Positions 36,731-46,136 of a stretch of DNA of 64,000 bases are shown here, one piece after another. This DNA comes from an uncultured Haliea sp. GTDB taxonomy: Bacteria; Pseudomonadota; Gammaproteobacteria; Pseudomonadales; Halieaceae. Where the stretch lies: contig CAJXTK010000001.1 of NCBI GenBank assembly GCA_913061115.1, positions 1 to 64,000 of the forward strand, given 5' to 3'. Both the position numbers and the translations under genes were made by a program. Below the pieces are notes generated by a model that did no database searches, was not told the DNA's origin, and worked only from the letters and a program-made list of their open reading frames with translations. The first letter of the stretch is position 1; every line of letters begins with the position of its first letter.

Positions 36731-38614
36731 ATGTCATTTCTAAGTTTAGATTCAGTTCACCTTCAATACGGCACGCAGGTGCTATTGGATGACATAAACC
36801 TAACTATCGACCGGGGAGAAAAACTGGGCCTGCTCGGCCGTAATGGTGCTGGCAAGACCACTTTGCTAAAAGTACTGTCAGGAGAGTTGACATCGGACTC
36901 CGGCGAGTGCTGGGTGCGACCTGGAGTACGTATTGCCCGCCTGCAGCAAACCCTGCCCGAAGCAGACCAACTCTCGGTTTATGATGCTGTTGCATCCGGA
37001 ATTGCCGAAGCCGGCCGCCTCTTAAGCGAATATCACCATCTTATACAAGCTGACCCTCCAGCAGATATGGATGTCCTCGCACGCGTTCAGCAGCAGCTGG
37101 AAGCGGCCGATGGCTGGACATTGCAACAACGTGTTGAGACCACCATTAGTCAGTTACAACTCCCCGCAGAGGCAACCATGAGCGAACTCTCTGGGGGTTG
37201 GCGCCGGCGGGTCGCCCTAGCGCAGGCACTGGTAAGCCAACCGGATATATTGCTGTTGGATGAACCAACGAATCACCTGGACATTCCTGCTATACGCTGG
37301 CTAGAGGAACAACTGGCCAATTTCCAGGGTGCCATCATCCTCATTACCCACGATCGACGGTTCCTGCAAAACGTAGCCAACAGTATCGCTGAGCTCGACC
37401 GAGGACATCTCACTCAGTGGCGCGGAGACTATCAGGGCTTCCTGCGCCATAGGGAACACCAATTGCAGGCCGAGGAGCGAGCCAACGACCTATTTGATAA
37501 AAAGCTGGCACAGGAAGAGGTGTGGATTCGCCAAGGTATCAAAGCACGGCGCACCCGCAACGAGGGTCGTGTTCGCGCCCTCAAAGACATGCGTAATGAG
37601 CGTCAGAGTCGGCGCGAGCGCACAGGCAGCGCTACCTTTGCTGTAGAAGGATCAGGCAAATCCGGAAAGATTGTGGCGGAACTAAAGCACGTGGACAAGC
37701 ACTTCGGCGACCTGTGCGTACTGAAGGATGTCTCTACCATTATCCAGAGGGGAGACCGTGTGGGAATCGTCGGACCCAACGGTGCCGGTAAGTCCACCTT
37801 GGTGAAGATCCTGCTGGGGCAACTGCAACCAGACGCTGGAAAAATTCATTTCGGCAGCAAGCTGGAAGTCGCGTACTCCGATCAACTCAGAGGCCAACTG
37901 GATCCACAGAAAAACCTGATCGACAACGTCTGTGGTGGTCAGGATTTTATCGAAATCAATGGTAAGCGACGCCATGCGATTTCCTACCTGGGCGATTTTC
38001 TCTTTAGCCCCGAGCGTGTGCGTACTCCGGTGAAGGCCCTTTCTGGAGGCGAGCAGAATCGGGCCATCTTAGCCAAACTATTTAGCAAACCCGCCAATCT
38101 ACTAGTACTCGATGAACCCACTAACGATCTAGACATCGAAACACTGGAGCTTTTGGAGGAGATACTACTCACCTTTGATGGAACCGTGCTGTTGGTCAGC
38201 CACGATCGAGATTTCATGGACAACGTGGTCACCAGTCTACTCGTGCTCGAAGGCGATGGTGTCGTTAGCGAGCATGCAGGTGGCTACAGCGATTGGGACG
38301 CTCGGGGAGGGAAGCTTCAAGATAGTATGGAAAAGTCGGCACCCGAATCAGCTACGACGAAAGCGAGTAAAGGTTTAGCCACGAGTGCCACAAAAAAATC
38401 CAAACTCTCCTACAAAGATCAACGAGAGCGGGACAGCCTGCCCGATGTCATAGAAAGTCTGGAGCAACGTCAACAGGCCCTTGAGGACACTGTTTCCCAG
38501 TCTGGTTTTTACCAGGGCGATCAGGATCAGATCCAGAAGATACTAGGCGAATTAGCGACGGTAGAGTCCGAAATGGAAATAACCTTTGCGCGCTGGGAAG
38601 AGCTGGAAGGTTGA
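36731..38614 (+). CDS. uup: ABC-F ATPase Uup
   Basis: A 627-residue soluble protein with two ABC cassettes. Walker A motifs are GRNGAGKTT (about 36-44) and GPNGAGKST (about 353-361). LSGGW and LSGGEQ are the signature motifs, and LLDEPTNHLD and VLDEPTNDLD are the Walker B motifs. A charged C-terminal domain with a coiled coil (about 560-627) identifies Uup rather than EttA. Uup binds ribosomes or branched DNA and limits precise excision of transposons. The ATG at 36731 fits the usual MSFLSLD start. A frame start at 36671 lies upstream in the probable promoter. The phosphoribosyltransferase-like gene follows after 76 nt. Confidence 0.93.
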   Translation: MSFLSLDSVHLQYGTQVLLDDINLTIDRGEKLGLLGRNGAGKTTLLKVLSGELTSDSGECWVRPGVRIARLQQTLPEADQLSVYDAVASGIAEAGRLLSEYHHLIQADPPADMDVLARVQQQLEAADGWTLQQRVETTISQLQLPAEATMSELSGGWRRRVALAQALVSQPDILLLDEPTNHLDIPAIRWLEEQLANFQGAIILITHDRRFLQNVANSIAELDRGHLTQWRGDYQGFLRHREHQLQAEERANDLFDKKLAQEEVWIRQGIKARRTRNEGRVRALKDMRNERQSRRERTGSATFAVEGSGKSGKIVAELKHVDKHFGDLCVLKDVSTIIQRGDRVGIVGPNGAGKSTLVKILLGQLQPDAGKIHFGSKLEVAYSDQLRGQLDPQKNLIDNVCGGQDFIEINGKRRHAISYLGDFLFSPERVRTPVKALSGGEQNRAILAKLFSKPANLLVLDEPTNDLDIETLELLEEILLTFDGTVLLVSHDRDFMDNVVTSLLVLEGDGVVSEHAGGYSDWDARGGKLQDSMEKSAPESATTKASKGLATSATKKSKLSYKDQRERDSLPDVIESLEQRQQALEDTVSQSGFYQGDQDQIQKILGELATVESEMEITFARWEELEG

Positions 38615-38690
38615 TCAGTTTAGTCTCAAAGGCCATGCGGTGGCGGCAGATTGTCGTTACAATAGCGCGGGCACTGTAAGCGGAGAAGTC

Positions 38691-39431
38691 ATGAGCACTT
38701 ACCAGCAACAGGTTCACTGCTCGGCCAGTGAAATCGATATCGATTTCTGGAAAGCACCGGAGGGTATCGCCATACCCGATGATGAACTCTCCTTTTTGCT
38801 TATCCCGGATGCCGTTGAGGCCATGGCCGTGTTCGCATTGTCACAACAAGTGCATCAGTATCAGCGCGAACAATCGCCGGACAGAGCGCCTATAACACGC
38901 GCACTGATGGCCACCATGGGCGGCATGCTACCGGGCATACTCCTCCACGATCACTTAGGCAAGGGCCGATCTCAGGGAACACCATCGATAGAGTTTGGCA
39001 CCATTGGCATATCGCTTTATAAAGGCCCCAATGAGCGCCACGAAAATCCGCAGGTGCAGCAGGACATTTCAATACCGATTCTCGACGAAACTGTGCTCAT
39101 CATTGATGACTTAGGCGATCGCGGCGGCACCATGGAATTCCTCATCCAGTATCTGGCAGAGAAGGGGGCGAAAAAAATATTGACTCTCGCACTCTATATG
39201 AAACCCATGGCAATGAGTGCCTGTCCGGTAGACTTTTTTTTTGGTGAACTACAACAAGACACCTGGATCATCACCCCGCGGGAATACGTTGAGACCATGG
39301 TGAGGCGCGTACCTATATGGAAAAGCCGGGGCGCAAACCTTGCCGAATGTCGTCGTCGACTAGTCGATATTATTGGCTACCCGCAGGCGCTGACCGATTA
39401 TTATCTCGAAGAAGTGTTTGCCGCGGGCTAG
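38691..39431 (+). CDS. Phosphoribosyltransferase-like protein
   Basis: A 246-residue protein with a type I PRTase core. The PRPP-binding loop is VLIIDDLGDRGGTMEF, close to the VDD-DTG-T pattern of purine PRTases. The flanking IEFGTIGISLYKG and LTLALYMKP strands fit xanthine/hypoxanthine-type enzymes with a metal-and-base binding hood. It is likely a purine salvage or regulatory PRTase in the cytoplasm, but I do not recognise a specific named enzyme. The ATG at 38691 has GGAG 5 nt upstream. Its TAG stop shares the four bases CTAG with the stop of the convergent aminotransferase gene. Confidence 0.68.
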   Translation: MSTYQQQVHCSASEIDIDFWKAPEGIAIPDDELSFLLIPDAVEAMAVFALSQQVHQYQREQSPDRAPITRALMATMGGMLPGILLHDHLGKGRSQGTPSIEFGTIGISLYKGPNERHENPQVQQDISIPILDETVLIIDDLGDRGGTMEFLIQYLAEKGAKKILTLALYMKPMAMSACPVDFFFGELQQDTWIITPREYVETMVRRVPIWKSRGANLAECRRRLVDIIGYPQALTDYYLEEVFAAG

Positions 39432-40615
39432 AGTACTTTCGACACTGACTCTGCAAGATAATCGATGTTCCGAGTATTCACGCCCGCCACATTGATACGT
39501 GAGGAATCGAGCATATACACTCCGTAATCCTGCCGCAGGCGCTGCGCCTGCATGGCACTCAGACCGAGAAAAGAGAACATACCTTTTTCCCTCTCAATAA
39601 AACTATAATCTCCACCGCAGCGGACTTCCAACGCCTCCCGCAAGGTACTGCGCAGGCTATTGATACGCTGGCACATAACCTCCAACTCCGCACGCCAGAT
39701 ACCACCCAGATGATCATTCGTCAAAATGCGGCCTGCCAATAGGGCGCCGTGTGCCGGCGGCATGGAATAGATCCGCCGCGCCGCCACCTGAGCCTGACTC
39801 ATGACTGCGCGGGCGTTGGCGGGGTCGCGACAAACAAAAATAGTCGCGCCAGTGCGCTCACGGTAAAGCCCCAGATTCTTGGAGCAGGACGTAGCGATAA
39901 TCACCTCTGGCAGGCGTGCTACCAGCAAGCGTAAACCCCCAGCATCCTGTTCCAAACCATCCCCGAACCCCTGGTAAGCGAAATCGACAAACGGTGTAAA
40001 ACCCTGTTCCTCGGCCATATCAGCAATGACGGCCCATTGAGACAAAGACAGATCAGCGCCGCAAGGATTGTGGCAACACCCTTGCAGCAGCACTACATCT
40101 CCTACCACAGCTTTTTTTAGGTCCTGCACCATGCTGTCAAAGTTGACGCCGTGTGTCTCAGGATCATAATATCGATAGGTCTGAAACTCGAGGCCGACAC
40201 TTCCCAGCAGCGGTATATGTACCGGCCAAGTGGGATCAGACAGCCATACTCGTGCGCCGGGTGCCGCCGCATGGACAATCTCAGCACCTATGCGCAAGGC
40301 GCCACACCCACCGGGAGTCTGTATGCTGCTGACGCGATTTTCGGCAAGCGCGGCACTAGCCTCGCCCAGCGTCAGGCGCTGTATGCCAAGATTGAAATTT
40401 TCATCACCAGCAGGAGGCAGATAGGCTTTGGTGACCTCCTCTGCCTCAAGCCTGCGCTGAGCCTGCTTCACAGCTTCGAACACCGGACATACGCCCTGGT
40501 CGTCCATGTAAATGCCAACGGTCAGATCAACCTTATTAGGATTAGAGTCTGCTCGGCAAGCGGCCGCCAGACCAAGAATTGGATCGACGGGCAATGGTTG
40601 GAGGTCTTGCAGCAT
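39428..40615 (-). CDS. Aromatic/aspartate-type aminotransferase (TyrB/AspC family)
   Basis: A 395-residue fold-type I PLP aminotransferase of subgroup Ia. The motif SCSKNLGLYRERTG contains the PLP lysine (about residue 247). QGCCHNPCGAD matches the conserved N-P-G region. VDFAYQGFGDGL carries the PLP-contact Asp and Tyr, and RINVAGV is the C-terminal Arg region that binds the substrate carboxylate. It should transfer amino groups between aspartate or aromatic amino acids and 2-oxoglutarate. It starts at ATG 40615. A perfect TATAAT on the minus strand lies 66 nt upstream. It is convergent with the PRTase-like gene, with shared stop bases. Confidence 0.9.
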   Translation of the reverse strand: MLQDLQPLPVDPILGLAAACRADSNPNKVDLTVGIYMDDQGVCPVFEAVKQAQRRLEAEEVTKAYLPPAGDENFNLGIQRLTLGEASAALAENRVSSIQTPGGCGALRIGAEIVHAAAPGARVWLSDPTWPVHIPLLGSVGLEFQTYRYYDPETHGVNFDSMVQDLKKAVVGDVVLLQGCCHNPCGADLSLSQWAVIADMAEEQGFTPFVDFAYQGFGDGLEQDAGGLRLLVARLPEVIIATSCSKNLGLYRERTGATIFVCRDPANARAVMSQAQVAARRIYSMPPAHGALLAGRILTNDHLGGIWRAELEVMCQRINSLRSTLREALEVRCGGDYSFIEREKGMFSFLGLSAMQAQRLRQDYGVYMLDSSRINVAGVNTRNIDYLAESVSKVL

Positions 40616-40680
40616 GAGGATTCCCTAGTGATTTACATCTGTTTCGACCGCGGTCTCAGGACCGGCTAGACGACCAGAAT

Positions 40681-40686
40681 ATTATA
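40681..40686 (-). promoter_or_regulatory. Candidate -10 box (TATAAT) of the TyrB/AspC-type gene
   Basis: Read on the minus strand this is a perfect TATAAT, 66 nt before the aminotransferase ATG. I see no good -35 box at 16-18 nt. The divergent cmoA start is about 120 nt away, so this short region must carry both promoters. Confidence 0.35.
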
Positions 40687-40807
40687 GCCCAACACTTGCC
40701 ACGTCGACATGACTTACAGAATTCACCCCGGCTTTTAATTCATGCTAGAATTATAACTTAGATCCATCGTGTATACATTTTACCTATTTTCGGCGCTGGC
40801 ATTATTT

Positions 40808-41539
40808 GTGACTGAAGACCATGATTCACTCTATGCCGACCCGCTGTCCGAACACGGCCTATTTGCGTTCGATGAGAGCGTCGCTCGCGTATTCCCGGAC
40901 ATGATCAAACGCTCTGTACCCGGCTACTCCACCATTGTGGCTATGACCGGGCTGCTCGCGGGAAAGTACGCCACTGCCGAAAGCTCACTGTATGATCTAG
41001 GTTGCTCTCTGGGCGCGTCGACCTTGGCGATGCGTCAAAATATCCTGCAGCCGAACTGTAAAATCATTAGCGTGGACAATTCTACCGCCATGCTGGATCG
41101 CTGCAAAAGCATCATTGATACCGATACCCATGACACCCCCATTGACCTGACCTGCGCCGATTTACAGGATGTCGTCATCCAGAACGCCTCAGTGGTAGTG
41201 CTCAACTTCACCCTGCAATTTATCCCCAGAGCGTTGCGCGACGAGGTGATCGAAGGCATCTATCGAGGGTTGCAGCCCGGAGGGATTATGGTGCTATCAG
41301 AGAAAGTCACCTTCGAAGATCCGTACCTGGATGAGCTCAATATCGAACTACATCATCAGTTCAAACGCGCCAACGGCTACAGTGATCTGGAAGTTGCAGG
41401 CAAGCGCAATGCGCTGGAGACTGTGCTGCTACCAGAGACGCTTAATCTGCACAAACAACGCATTAACGCTGCCGGCTTCAGCAGCTGCGACGTCTGGTTT
41501 CAGTGCTTCAATTTTGCATCTCTCGTCGCACTTAAATGA
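40808..41539 (+). CDS. cmoA: Carboxy-S-adenosyl-L-methionine synthase CmoA
   Basis: A 243-residue class I methyltransferase-fold protein. Close matches to E. coli CmoA are FDESVARVFPDMIKRSVPGY near the N-terminus, YDLGCSLGASTLAMRQNI (cofactor motif), VVLNFTLQF, and WFQCFNFASLVALK at the C-terminus. It makes carboxy-SAM from SAM and prephenate for the wobble uridine modification cmo5U34. The GTG at 40808 gives the family's normal length; another in-frame GTG at 40769 would add 13 hydrophobic residues. Neither has a strong ribosome site. Its stop overlaps the cmoB start as ATGA. Confidence 0.94.
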   Translation: MTEDHDSLYADPLSEHGLFAFDESVARVFPDMIKRSVPGYSTIVAMTGLLAGKYATAESSLYDLGCSLGASTLAMRQNILQPNCKIISVDNSTAMLDRCKSIIDTDTHDTPIDLTCADLQDVVIQNASVVVLNFTLQFIPRALRDEVIEGIYRGLQPGGIMVLSEKVTFEDPYLDELNIELHHQFKRANGYSDLEVAGKRNALETVLLPETLNLHKQRINAAGFSSCDVWFQCFNFASLVALK

Positions 41540-42513
41540 TAAATTATCAGCCCCTGATAGATCGCTGGCGCGATAGCGAGCTGGACCGGTGGGCACAAGT
41601 GCTTGAGCAGCAAATTGACAATGGCCTAAGCCAGGAACGCCACGGCGACCTGCCGCGATGGTTGCAGGCGCTGCAGGACCTGCCGCCCTTGCCGGTAGAG
41701 AGTATTCACCTAGACACATCCCGAGTGGGTGCAAACTCTGCCCTCCCTCTCGACGAACCCATGTCGGCACGGCTACGTGACGCGCTGCAGAGACTGCACC
41801 CCTGGCGCAAAGGTCCGTTCGAACTTTTCGACATACACATCGACACAGAGTGGCGCTCTGACTGGAAATGGGATCGGCTGCGCGAGGACATCGACCCCCT
41901 GAAAGGACGGCGTGTACTGGACGTCGGCTGCGGCAGCGGCTATCACTGTTGGCGCATGCTGGGCGATGGTGCAGAGGAGGTCATAGGCATCGACCCCACC
42001 CCGCTGTTTATAGTGCAGTTCTGGGCGCTACAAAAATACCTGCAGCAGGACAATATCTGGTTACTGCCAATGGGCATTGAACAAGTGCCAGCCAAACTAC
42101 AAGCCTTCGATACCGTCTTTTCCATGGGCGTTCTCTACCACCGACGTTCGCCACTGGATCACCTGCAAGAACTTAAGGATTGCCTACGCCCAGGTGGGCA
42201 GTTAGTGCTGGAAACGCTGGTCATCGAGGGTGAGTTGGGAGATACCCTGTTACCGGAAGGTCGCTACGCTCGCATGGGCAATGTCTGGTTCCTGCCCAGC
42301 TGTGACACTTTGTTAAGCTGGTTATATAAGCTCGGTTTTGTCGACCCACAACTGGTGGACGTCGGTGACACCACGACGGAGGAGCAGCGCTCTACACAGT
42401 GGATGACGTTCCATTCACTGGCGAATTTTCTCGACCCTGAGGACTCAAAAAAATCAATTGAGGGGCATCCGGCGCCACGCCGCGCTATTGTGACAGCTCG
42501 TATACCCAATTAA
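41536..42513 (+). CDS. cmoB: tRNA U34 carboxymethyltransferase CmoB
   Basis: A 325-residue enzyme that uses carboxy-SAM from CmoA to convert 5-hydroxyuridine to 5-carboxymethoxyuridine at tRNA position 34. The N-terminal domain ends near EWRSDWKWDRL. The methyltransferase motif VLDVGCGSGYHCWRM (about 118-132) and the family stretch VFSMGVLYHRRSPLDHL are present. The ATG overlaps the cmoA stop by 4 bases, the usual coupling of this pair. A gap of 242 nt without a gene follows. Confidence 0.95.
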   Translation: MINYQPLIDRWRDSELDRWAQVLEQQIDNGLSQERHGDLPRWLQALQDLPPLPVESIHLDTSRVGANSALPLDEPMSARLRDALQRLHPWRKGPFELFDIHIDTEWRSDWKWDRLREDIDPLKGRRVLDVGCGSGYHCWRMLGDGAEEVIGIDPTPLFIVQFWALQKYLQQDNIWLLPMGIEQVPAKLQAFDTVFSMGVLYHRRSPLDHLQELKDCLRPGGQLVLETLVIEGELGDTLLPEGRYARMGNVWFLPSCDTLLSWLYKLGFVDPQLVDVGDTTTEEQRSTQWMTFHSLANFLDPEDSKKSIEGHPAPRRAIVTARIPN

Positions 42514-42755
42514 ATCCAGCACTAGACACTGCGCGCATACTTGAGGTAACTGCGCGTGACGCCGCATTCCGACAACTCTGTTCGAGCACCGAGGGCTGTG
42601 CACTCTTCACCTCTGCACTTGGCCCTACTGATCTAGTGAGATCGGAACTTTCCAGCCTTGCTATCATCAATGCATTTTACTGCCCTGCAGTTATCGTTAT
42701 ACTTGCTCCTGGCAATCGCCACCCCCTATGGACGCTGTTACACGAGGAGAAAGCC

Positions 42756-44039
42756 GTGCATATTGATCAGCTATCAGTCGCTGAACTTTCGACACAACTG
42801 GACAGTGTGCTGAAACAGTACAGTGCACTGAAAGAATTAAACTTGGCACTCGATCTCACCCGGGGCAAACCCTGCAGCGAGCAGGTCGCTTTATCGGATG
42901 CTCTAGACGGAATTCTCCAAGGTAATTATCTCGCAGAGAACGGCACTGACGTGCGTAATTATGGGGGTCTGGAGGGACTCGCTGAGGCGAGAGCGCTGTT
43001 TTCTAGGGTACTAAATACGCCGCCCGAAGAGACCTTTGTCGGAGGGAATTCCAGCCTAACATTGATGTACAACACTATTGATTTCGCACTTACAGAAGGA
43101 CTTTCCGGCCCTCCCTCCGCCTGGGGAAACAATGATACGGTAAAATTTCTGTGCCCCACTCCCGGCTATGATCGCCACTTCGCCATTTGCGAACACCTCG
43201 GCATTGAGATGATTGCCGTACCCATGCTCGGCACCGGACCCGATATGGACCGAATTGAAAGATTGGTGAAAGAGGACCCTTTAATTAAAGGGCTGTGGTG
43301 TGTGCCGCGCTTCTCCAATCCCACCGGCGGCGTCTACAGCGACGAGACCGTGGAACGAATAGCTCGTCTGGGTCTTATTGCAGGGGATCACTTTATCGTA
43401 ATGTGGGACAACGCGTATGCGGTTCACACACTGTATGACGATGCCTCATCTTTGATGCCCATAAGAGACCTGTGCTACAAATACGGCACGATGGACAACC
43501 TGTTCCAATTCGGCTCCACCTCCAAAATCACTTTTGCCGGCGCCGGTGTTGCATTTCTGGCCAGCAGTGAAGAAAATTTGACGGCCCTGAAACAGCACTT
43601 GGCCCTCCAGACGATTGGACCGGACAAGGTGAATCAACTGCGTCATGTGCGCTTCCTGGCGAACCCAGAAACGCTTGCAGAACACATGACAGCGCATGCC
43701 GCCATCATCAGGCCACGCTTTGAGTGCGTGTTGAATACGCTAAAATACGAACTATCGAACAGCGGGATGGGGGCTTGGTCTTCACCCCGTGGCGGGTATT
43801 TCGTGTCCTTCAATACAATGCCCGGACTGGCCAAGAAAGTGGTAAAGCTGGCTGAATCTATTGGCGTAAAACTCACACCGGCAGGCGCTACGTTTCCCTA
43901 TAGCGAGGACCCACAAGACACCAATATCCGCTTGTCACCGACTTTCCCGCACCTTGAGGACGTAAAGGCTGCCATCAATGCTTTTGTGATCTGCGTGAAA
44001 CTTGCCTCAATTGAGCACTGCCTGCAACGGAAGCGCTAG
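42756..44039 (+). CDS. Subgroup Ic aspartate aminotransferase
   Basis: A 427-residue PLP aminotransferase of the AspT-type Ic group (alanine/MocR-like fold). The N-terminal LDLTRGKP, CPTPGYDRHF, PRFSNPTGGVYSDE with the conserved N-P-G, MWDNAYAVHTLYDD, and FGSTSKITFAGAGVAF with the PLP lysine are visible. IRLSPTFP carries the C-terminal Arg. It should interconvert aspartate and oxaloacetate. A GTG at 42756 has GAGGAG 6 nt upstream, so it is preferred to the frame start at 42636, which adds a stretch unlike the family. The window thus holds two aminotransferases of different subgroups about 2 kb apart. Confidence 0.88.
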   Translation: MHIDQLSVAELSTQLDSVLKQYSALKELNLALDLTRGKPCSEQVALSDALDGILQGNYLAENGTDVRNYGGLEGLAEARALFSRVLNTPPEETFVGGNSSLTLMYNTIDFALTEGLSGPPSAWGNNDTVKFLCPTPGYDRHFAICEHLGIEMIAVPMLGTGPDMDRIERLVKEDPLIKGLWCVPRFSNPTGGVYSDETVERIARLGLIAGDHFIVMWDNAYAVHTLYDDASSLMPIRDLCYKYGTMDNLFQFGSTSKITFAGAGVAFLASSEENLTALKQHLALQTIGPDKVNQLRHVRFLANPETLAEHMTAHAAIIRPRFECVLNTLKYELSNSGMGAWSSPRGGYFVSFNTMPGLAKKVVKLAESIGVKLTPAGATFPYSEDPQDTNIRLSPTFPHLEDVKAAINAFVICVKLASIEHCLQRKR

Positions 44040-44081
44040 AGGCGAAGGCCTGTTTTTGCCCTAAAGTGTGGCGGGGTAGCC

Positions 44082-44426
44082 CTACTCTTCGCCGCCTTTC
44101 TGGCCGGGGTTTAGGCCCGCGAAGGGTAAACTGGTTACATTACTATCGGCAGGTGTGACACTGGAGACCTTACTGCAGCCTTCTTTATCCACCTCATCAA
44201 TACGAATAATAGCCTGCATGGGGATATAGCTGCGCTTGACGCCATTAAATTCGTTTTTGAGTTTTTCCTCACCCGGATCCACGAGAATCTGGGAGCGCTC
44301 GCCAAAAACAAACTCCTCAACTTCGATAAAACCCCACATATCGCTCTGGTAGATTTGACGGGCGAACACCTCGAACACCTGACTGCCGTTCTGAAAAATA
44401 ACTTTGTATACGGGTTGGTTGGCCAT
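44082..44426 (-). CDS. DUF1820 family protein
   Basis: A 114-residue cytoplasmic protein of unknown function, conserved across Gammaproteobacteria. The motifs VYKVIFQNGSQVFEVFARQIYQSD, GFIEVEEFVFGERS and DPGEEKLKNEFNGVKRSYIPM identify the family. The ATG at 44426 fits the family start; the frame extends to 44459. It is divergent from miaB with a 315-bp gap, a recurrent neighbourhood in this class, and convergent with the Ic aminotransferase. Confidence 0.88.
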   Translation of the reverse strand: MANQPVYKVIFQNGSQVFEVFARQIYQSDMWGFIEVEEFVFGERSQILVDPGEEKLKNEFNGVKRSYIPMQAIIRIDEVDKEGCSKVSSVTPADSNVTSLPFAGLNPGQKGGEE

Positions 44427-44741
44427 TGTATTCTCGTGTAGCACCTGGAGCGAAGTCACTAACCTACAAACAGGCAGCGACAGGACACCTGATCTTGATG
44501 AGCAGCAATATTACCACCGCGTCTGCAGAATACCAGTTTCAGCACCAGTATGCCCCCTACTCTGTGGCGACACACCTACCACACCCCAGCGGATATAGCG
44601 TAATGTCTTATCTGGACAGCATCGAATGCCACAAAAAACGGCAGCGGGTCGCACTAGGTTTGCCGCCATCAACTCTGTATAATGCCCGTCCCGTGTTCCG
44701 ACTCAGAGCGATATCAGCGGTTAACCCGCTGCAACATTCCA
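44427..44741. other. Divergent region between DUF1820 and miaB
   Basis: About 315 bp. A plus-strand frame from the ATG near 44498 runs through it, but it has no ribosome site, matches no family I know, and crosses the probable miaB promoter, so I do not call it. A perfect TATAAT at 44678-44683 followed by a GC-rich stretch is the likely miaB -10 box. Confidence 0.5.
44678..44683 (+). promoter_or_regulatory. Candidate -10 box of the miaB operon
   Basis: TATAAT at 44678-44683 lies 58 nt before the miaB GTG and is followed by GCCCGTCCCG, a GC-rich discriminator of the kind seen at growth-rate-controlled promoters. The -35 region at 16-18 nt is weak. Confidence 0.4.
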
Positions 44742-46073
44742 GTGAGCAAGAAACTCTACATCAAAACCCATGGCTGTCAGATGAACGAATACGACTCAGC
44801 TCGTATGCGGGATCTGTTACAGGAGAGCCACAATCTGGTTCCCACAGAGAATCCTGAGGACGCCGATGTATTACTGTTAAATACTTGTTCCATAAGGGAA
44901 AAAGCTCAGGAAAAGGTGTTCCATCAGCTGGGGCGCTGGAAGAAACTGAAACTGAAAAACCCCGACTTAATCATCGGCGTAGGCGGCTGCGTTGCCAGCC
45001 AGGAGGGGGCAGAAATTGGCCGTCGCGCACCCTACGTTGATCTCGTTTTCGGCCCCCAGACTCTGCATCGGCTGCCCGAAATGCTAGAGCAGCGCGGATC
45101 CGGCGACACACTGATTGTGGATGTCAGTTTTCCTGAGATCGAGAAATTCGACAATCTTCCTCAGCCCAAGGTCGAGGGCCCCAGTGCCTTCGTGTCCGTC
45201 ATGGAGGGTTGCAGCAAATACTGCACCTTTTGCGTCGTGCCCTATACCCGCGGTGAAGAAGTCTCCAGGCCACTGGATGATGTGATCGCAGAAGTCGCCC
45301 ACTTGGCCGCTGGCGGGGTCCACGAAGTGAACCTGCTGGGACAAAATGTAAACGCCTATCGCGGACCCAACCACGAGGGCGAGATTGTCGACTTTGCGGA
45401 ACTACTGCATTTTGTCTCGCGCATCCCCGGCATAGAGCGCATCCGCTATACAACGTCCCACCCCGTGGAGTTTTCCGACGCACTGATCGACGCCTACGCT
45501 CAAATACCACAGCTAGTAGATCATCTGCACCTGCCAGTGCAAAGCGGCTCTGACCGCATCCTGGCTGCCATGAAGCGTGGCCATACTGCTGTGGAATATA
45601 AATCGAAAATACGCCGCCTGCGCGCCATTCGCCCCAACATCAGCATCTCTTCGGACTTTATTATTGGTTTTCCCGGTGAAACCGAGGACGACTTTGCTGC
45701 CACCATGAAATTGATTGAGACGATAGGATTTGACAGCTCATTCAGCTTTATCTATAGCGCTCGCCCGGGCACACCTGCAGCGGAACTTCCGGATAACACC
45801 GACGAGGACACCAAGAAGCAGCGGCTGCAAATATTGCAGGCTCGAATTCTCCAGCAGGCTGCCGAAATCAGTCGCCGCATGGTCGGTACGACACAACGTA
45901 TTCTGGTGACAGGCCTGTCCAAAAAGGACCCAGGGCAGCTGCAGGGCCGCACTGAAAACAATCGGGCGGTGAATTTTTCAGCAACAGACTTGTCACTAAT
46001 CGGACGTTTTGTGAATGTTGAGATCGTCGATGCCCTACCGAATTCTCTGCGCGGAGTGATATTCGATGGTTGA
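44742..46073 (+). CDS. miaB: tRNA-2-methylthio-N6-isopentenyladenosine synthase MiaB
   Basis: A 443-residue radical-SAM methylthiotransferase acting on i6A37 of tRNAs reading UNN codons. The N-terminal Fe-S cluster cysteines are C12, C49 and C83, and the radical SAM triad C157, C161 and C164 is in CSKYCTFC; these positions equal those of E. coli MiaB. The C-terminal TRAM domain begins near [11 protein letters not shown]. The GTG at 44742 is used because it places these residues at family positions. The frame extends to 44682 but crosses the promoter region. PhoH follows after 63 nt. The protein is about 30 residues shorter at the C-terminus than the E. coli one. Confidence 0.95.
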   Translation: MSKKLYIKTHGCQMNEYDSARMRDLLQESHNLVPTENPEDADVLLLNTCSIREKAQEKVFHQLGRWKKLKLKNPDLIIGVGGCVASQEGAEIGRRAPYVDLVFGPQTLHRLPEMLEQRGSGDTLIVDVSFPEIEKFDNLPQPKVEGPSAFVSVMEGCSKYCTFCVVPYTRGEEVSRPLDDVIAEVAHLAAGGVHEVNLLGQNVNAYRGPNHEGEIVDFAELLHFVSRIPGIERIRYTTSHPVEFSDALIDAYAQIPQLVDHLHLPVQSGSDRILAAMKRGHTAVEYKSKIRRLRAIRPNISISSDFIIGFPGETEDDFAATMKLIETIGFDSSFSFIYSARPGTPAAELPDNTDEDTKKQRLQILQARILQQAAEISRRMVGTTQRILVTGLSKKDPGQLQGRTENNRAVNFSATDLSLIGRFVNVEIVDALPNSLRGVIFDG

Positions 46074-46136
46074 CGCCCGCGAATTCCGGTATATCCTTAC
46101 CACTAATTGCATTGCCCTTGGTGGCGACAGGATACT

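Noticed and set aside
44041-44092. GGCGAAG...CTTCGCC repeat between the Ic aminotransferase and DUF1820, a possible bidirectional terminator
   Set aside because: The arms are 7 bp around a loop of more than 30 bases, with no proper T-run.
44498-44741. Possible small gene between DUF1820 and miaB
   Set aside because: The frame has no ribosome site, no recognisable family, and runs over a TATAAT box likely used by miaB.
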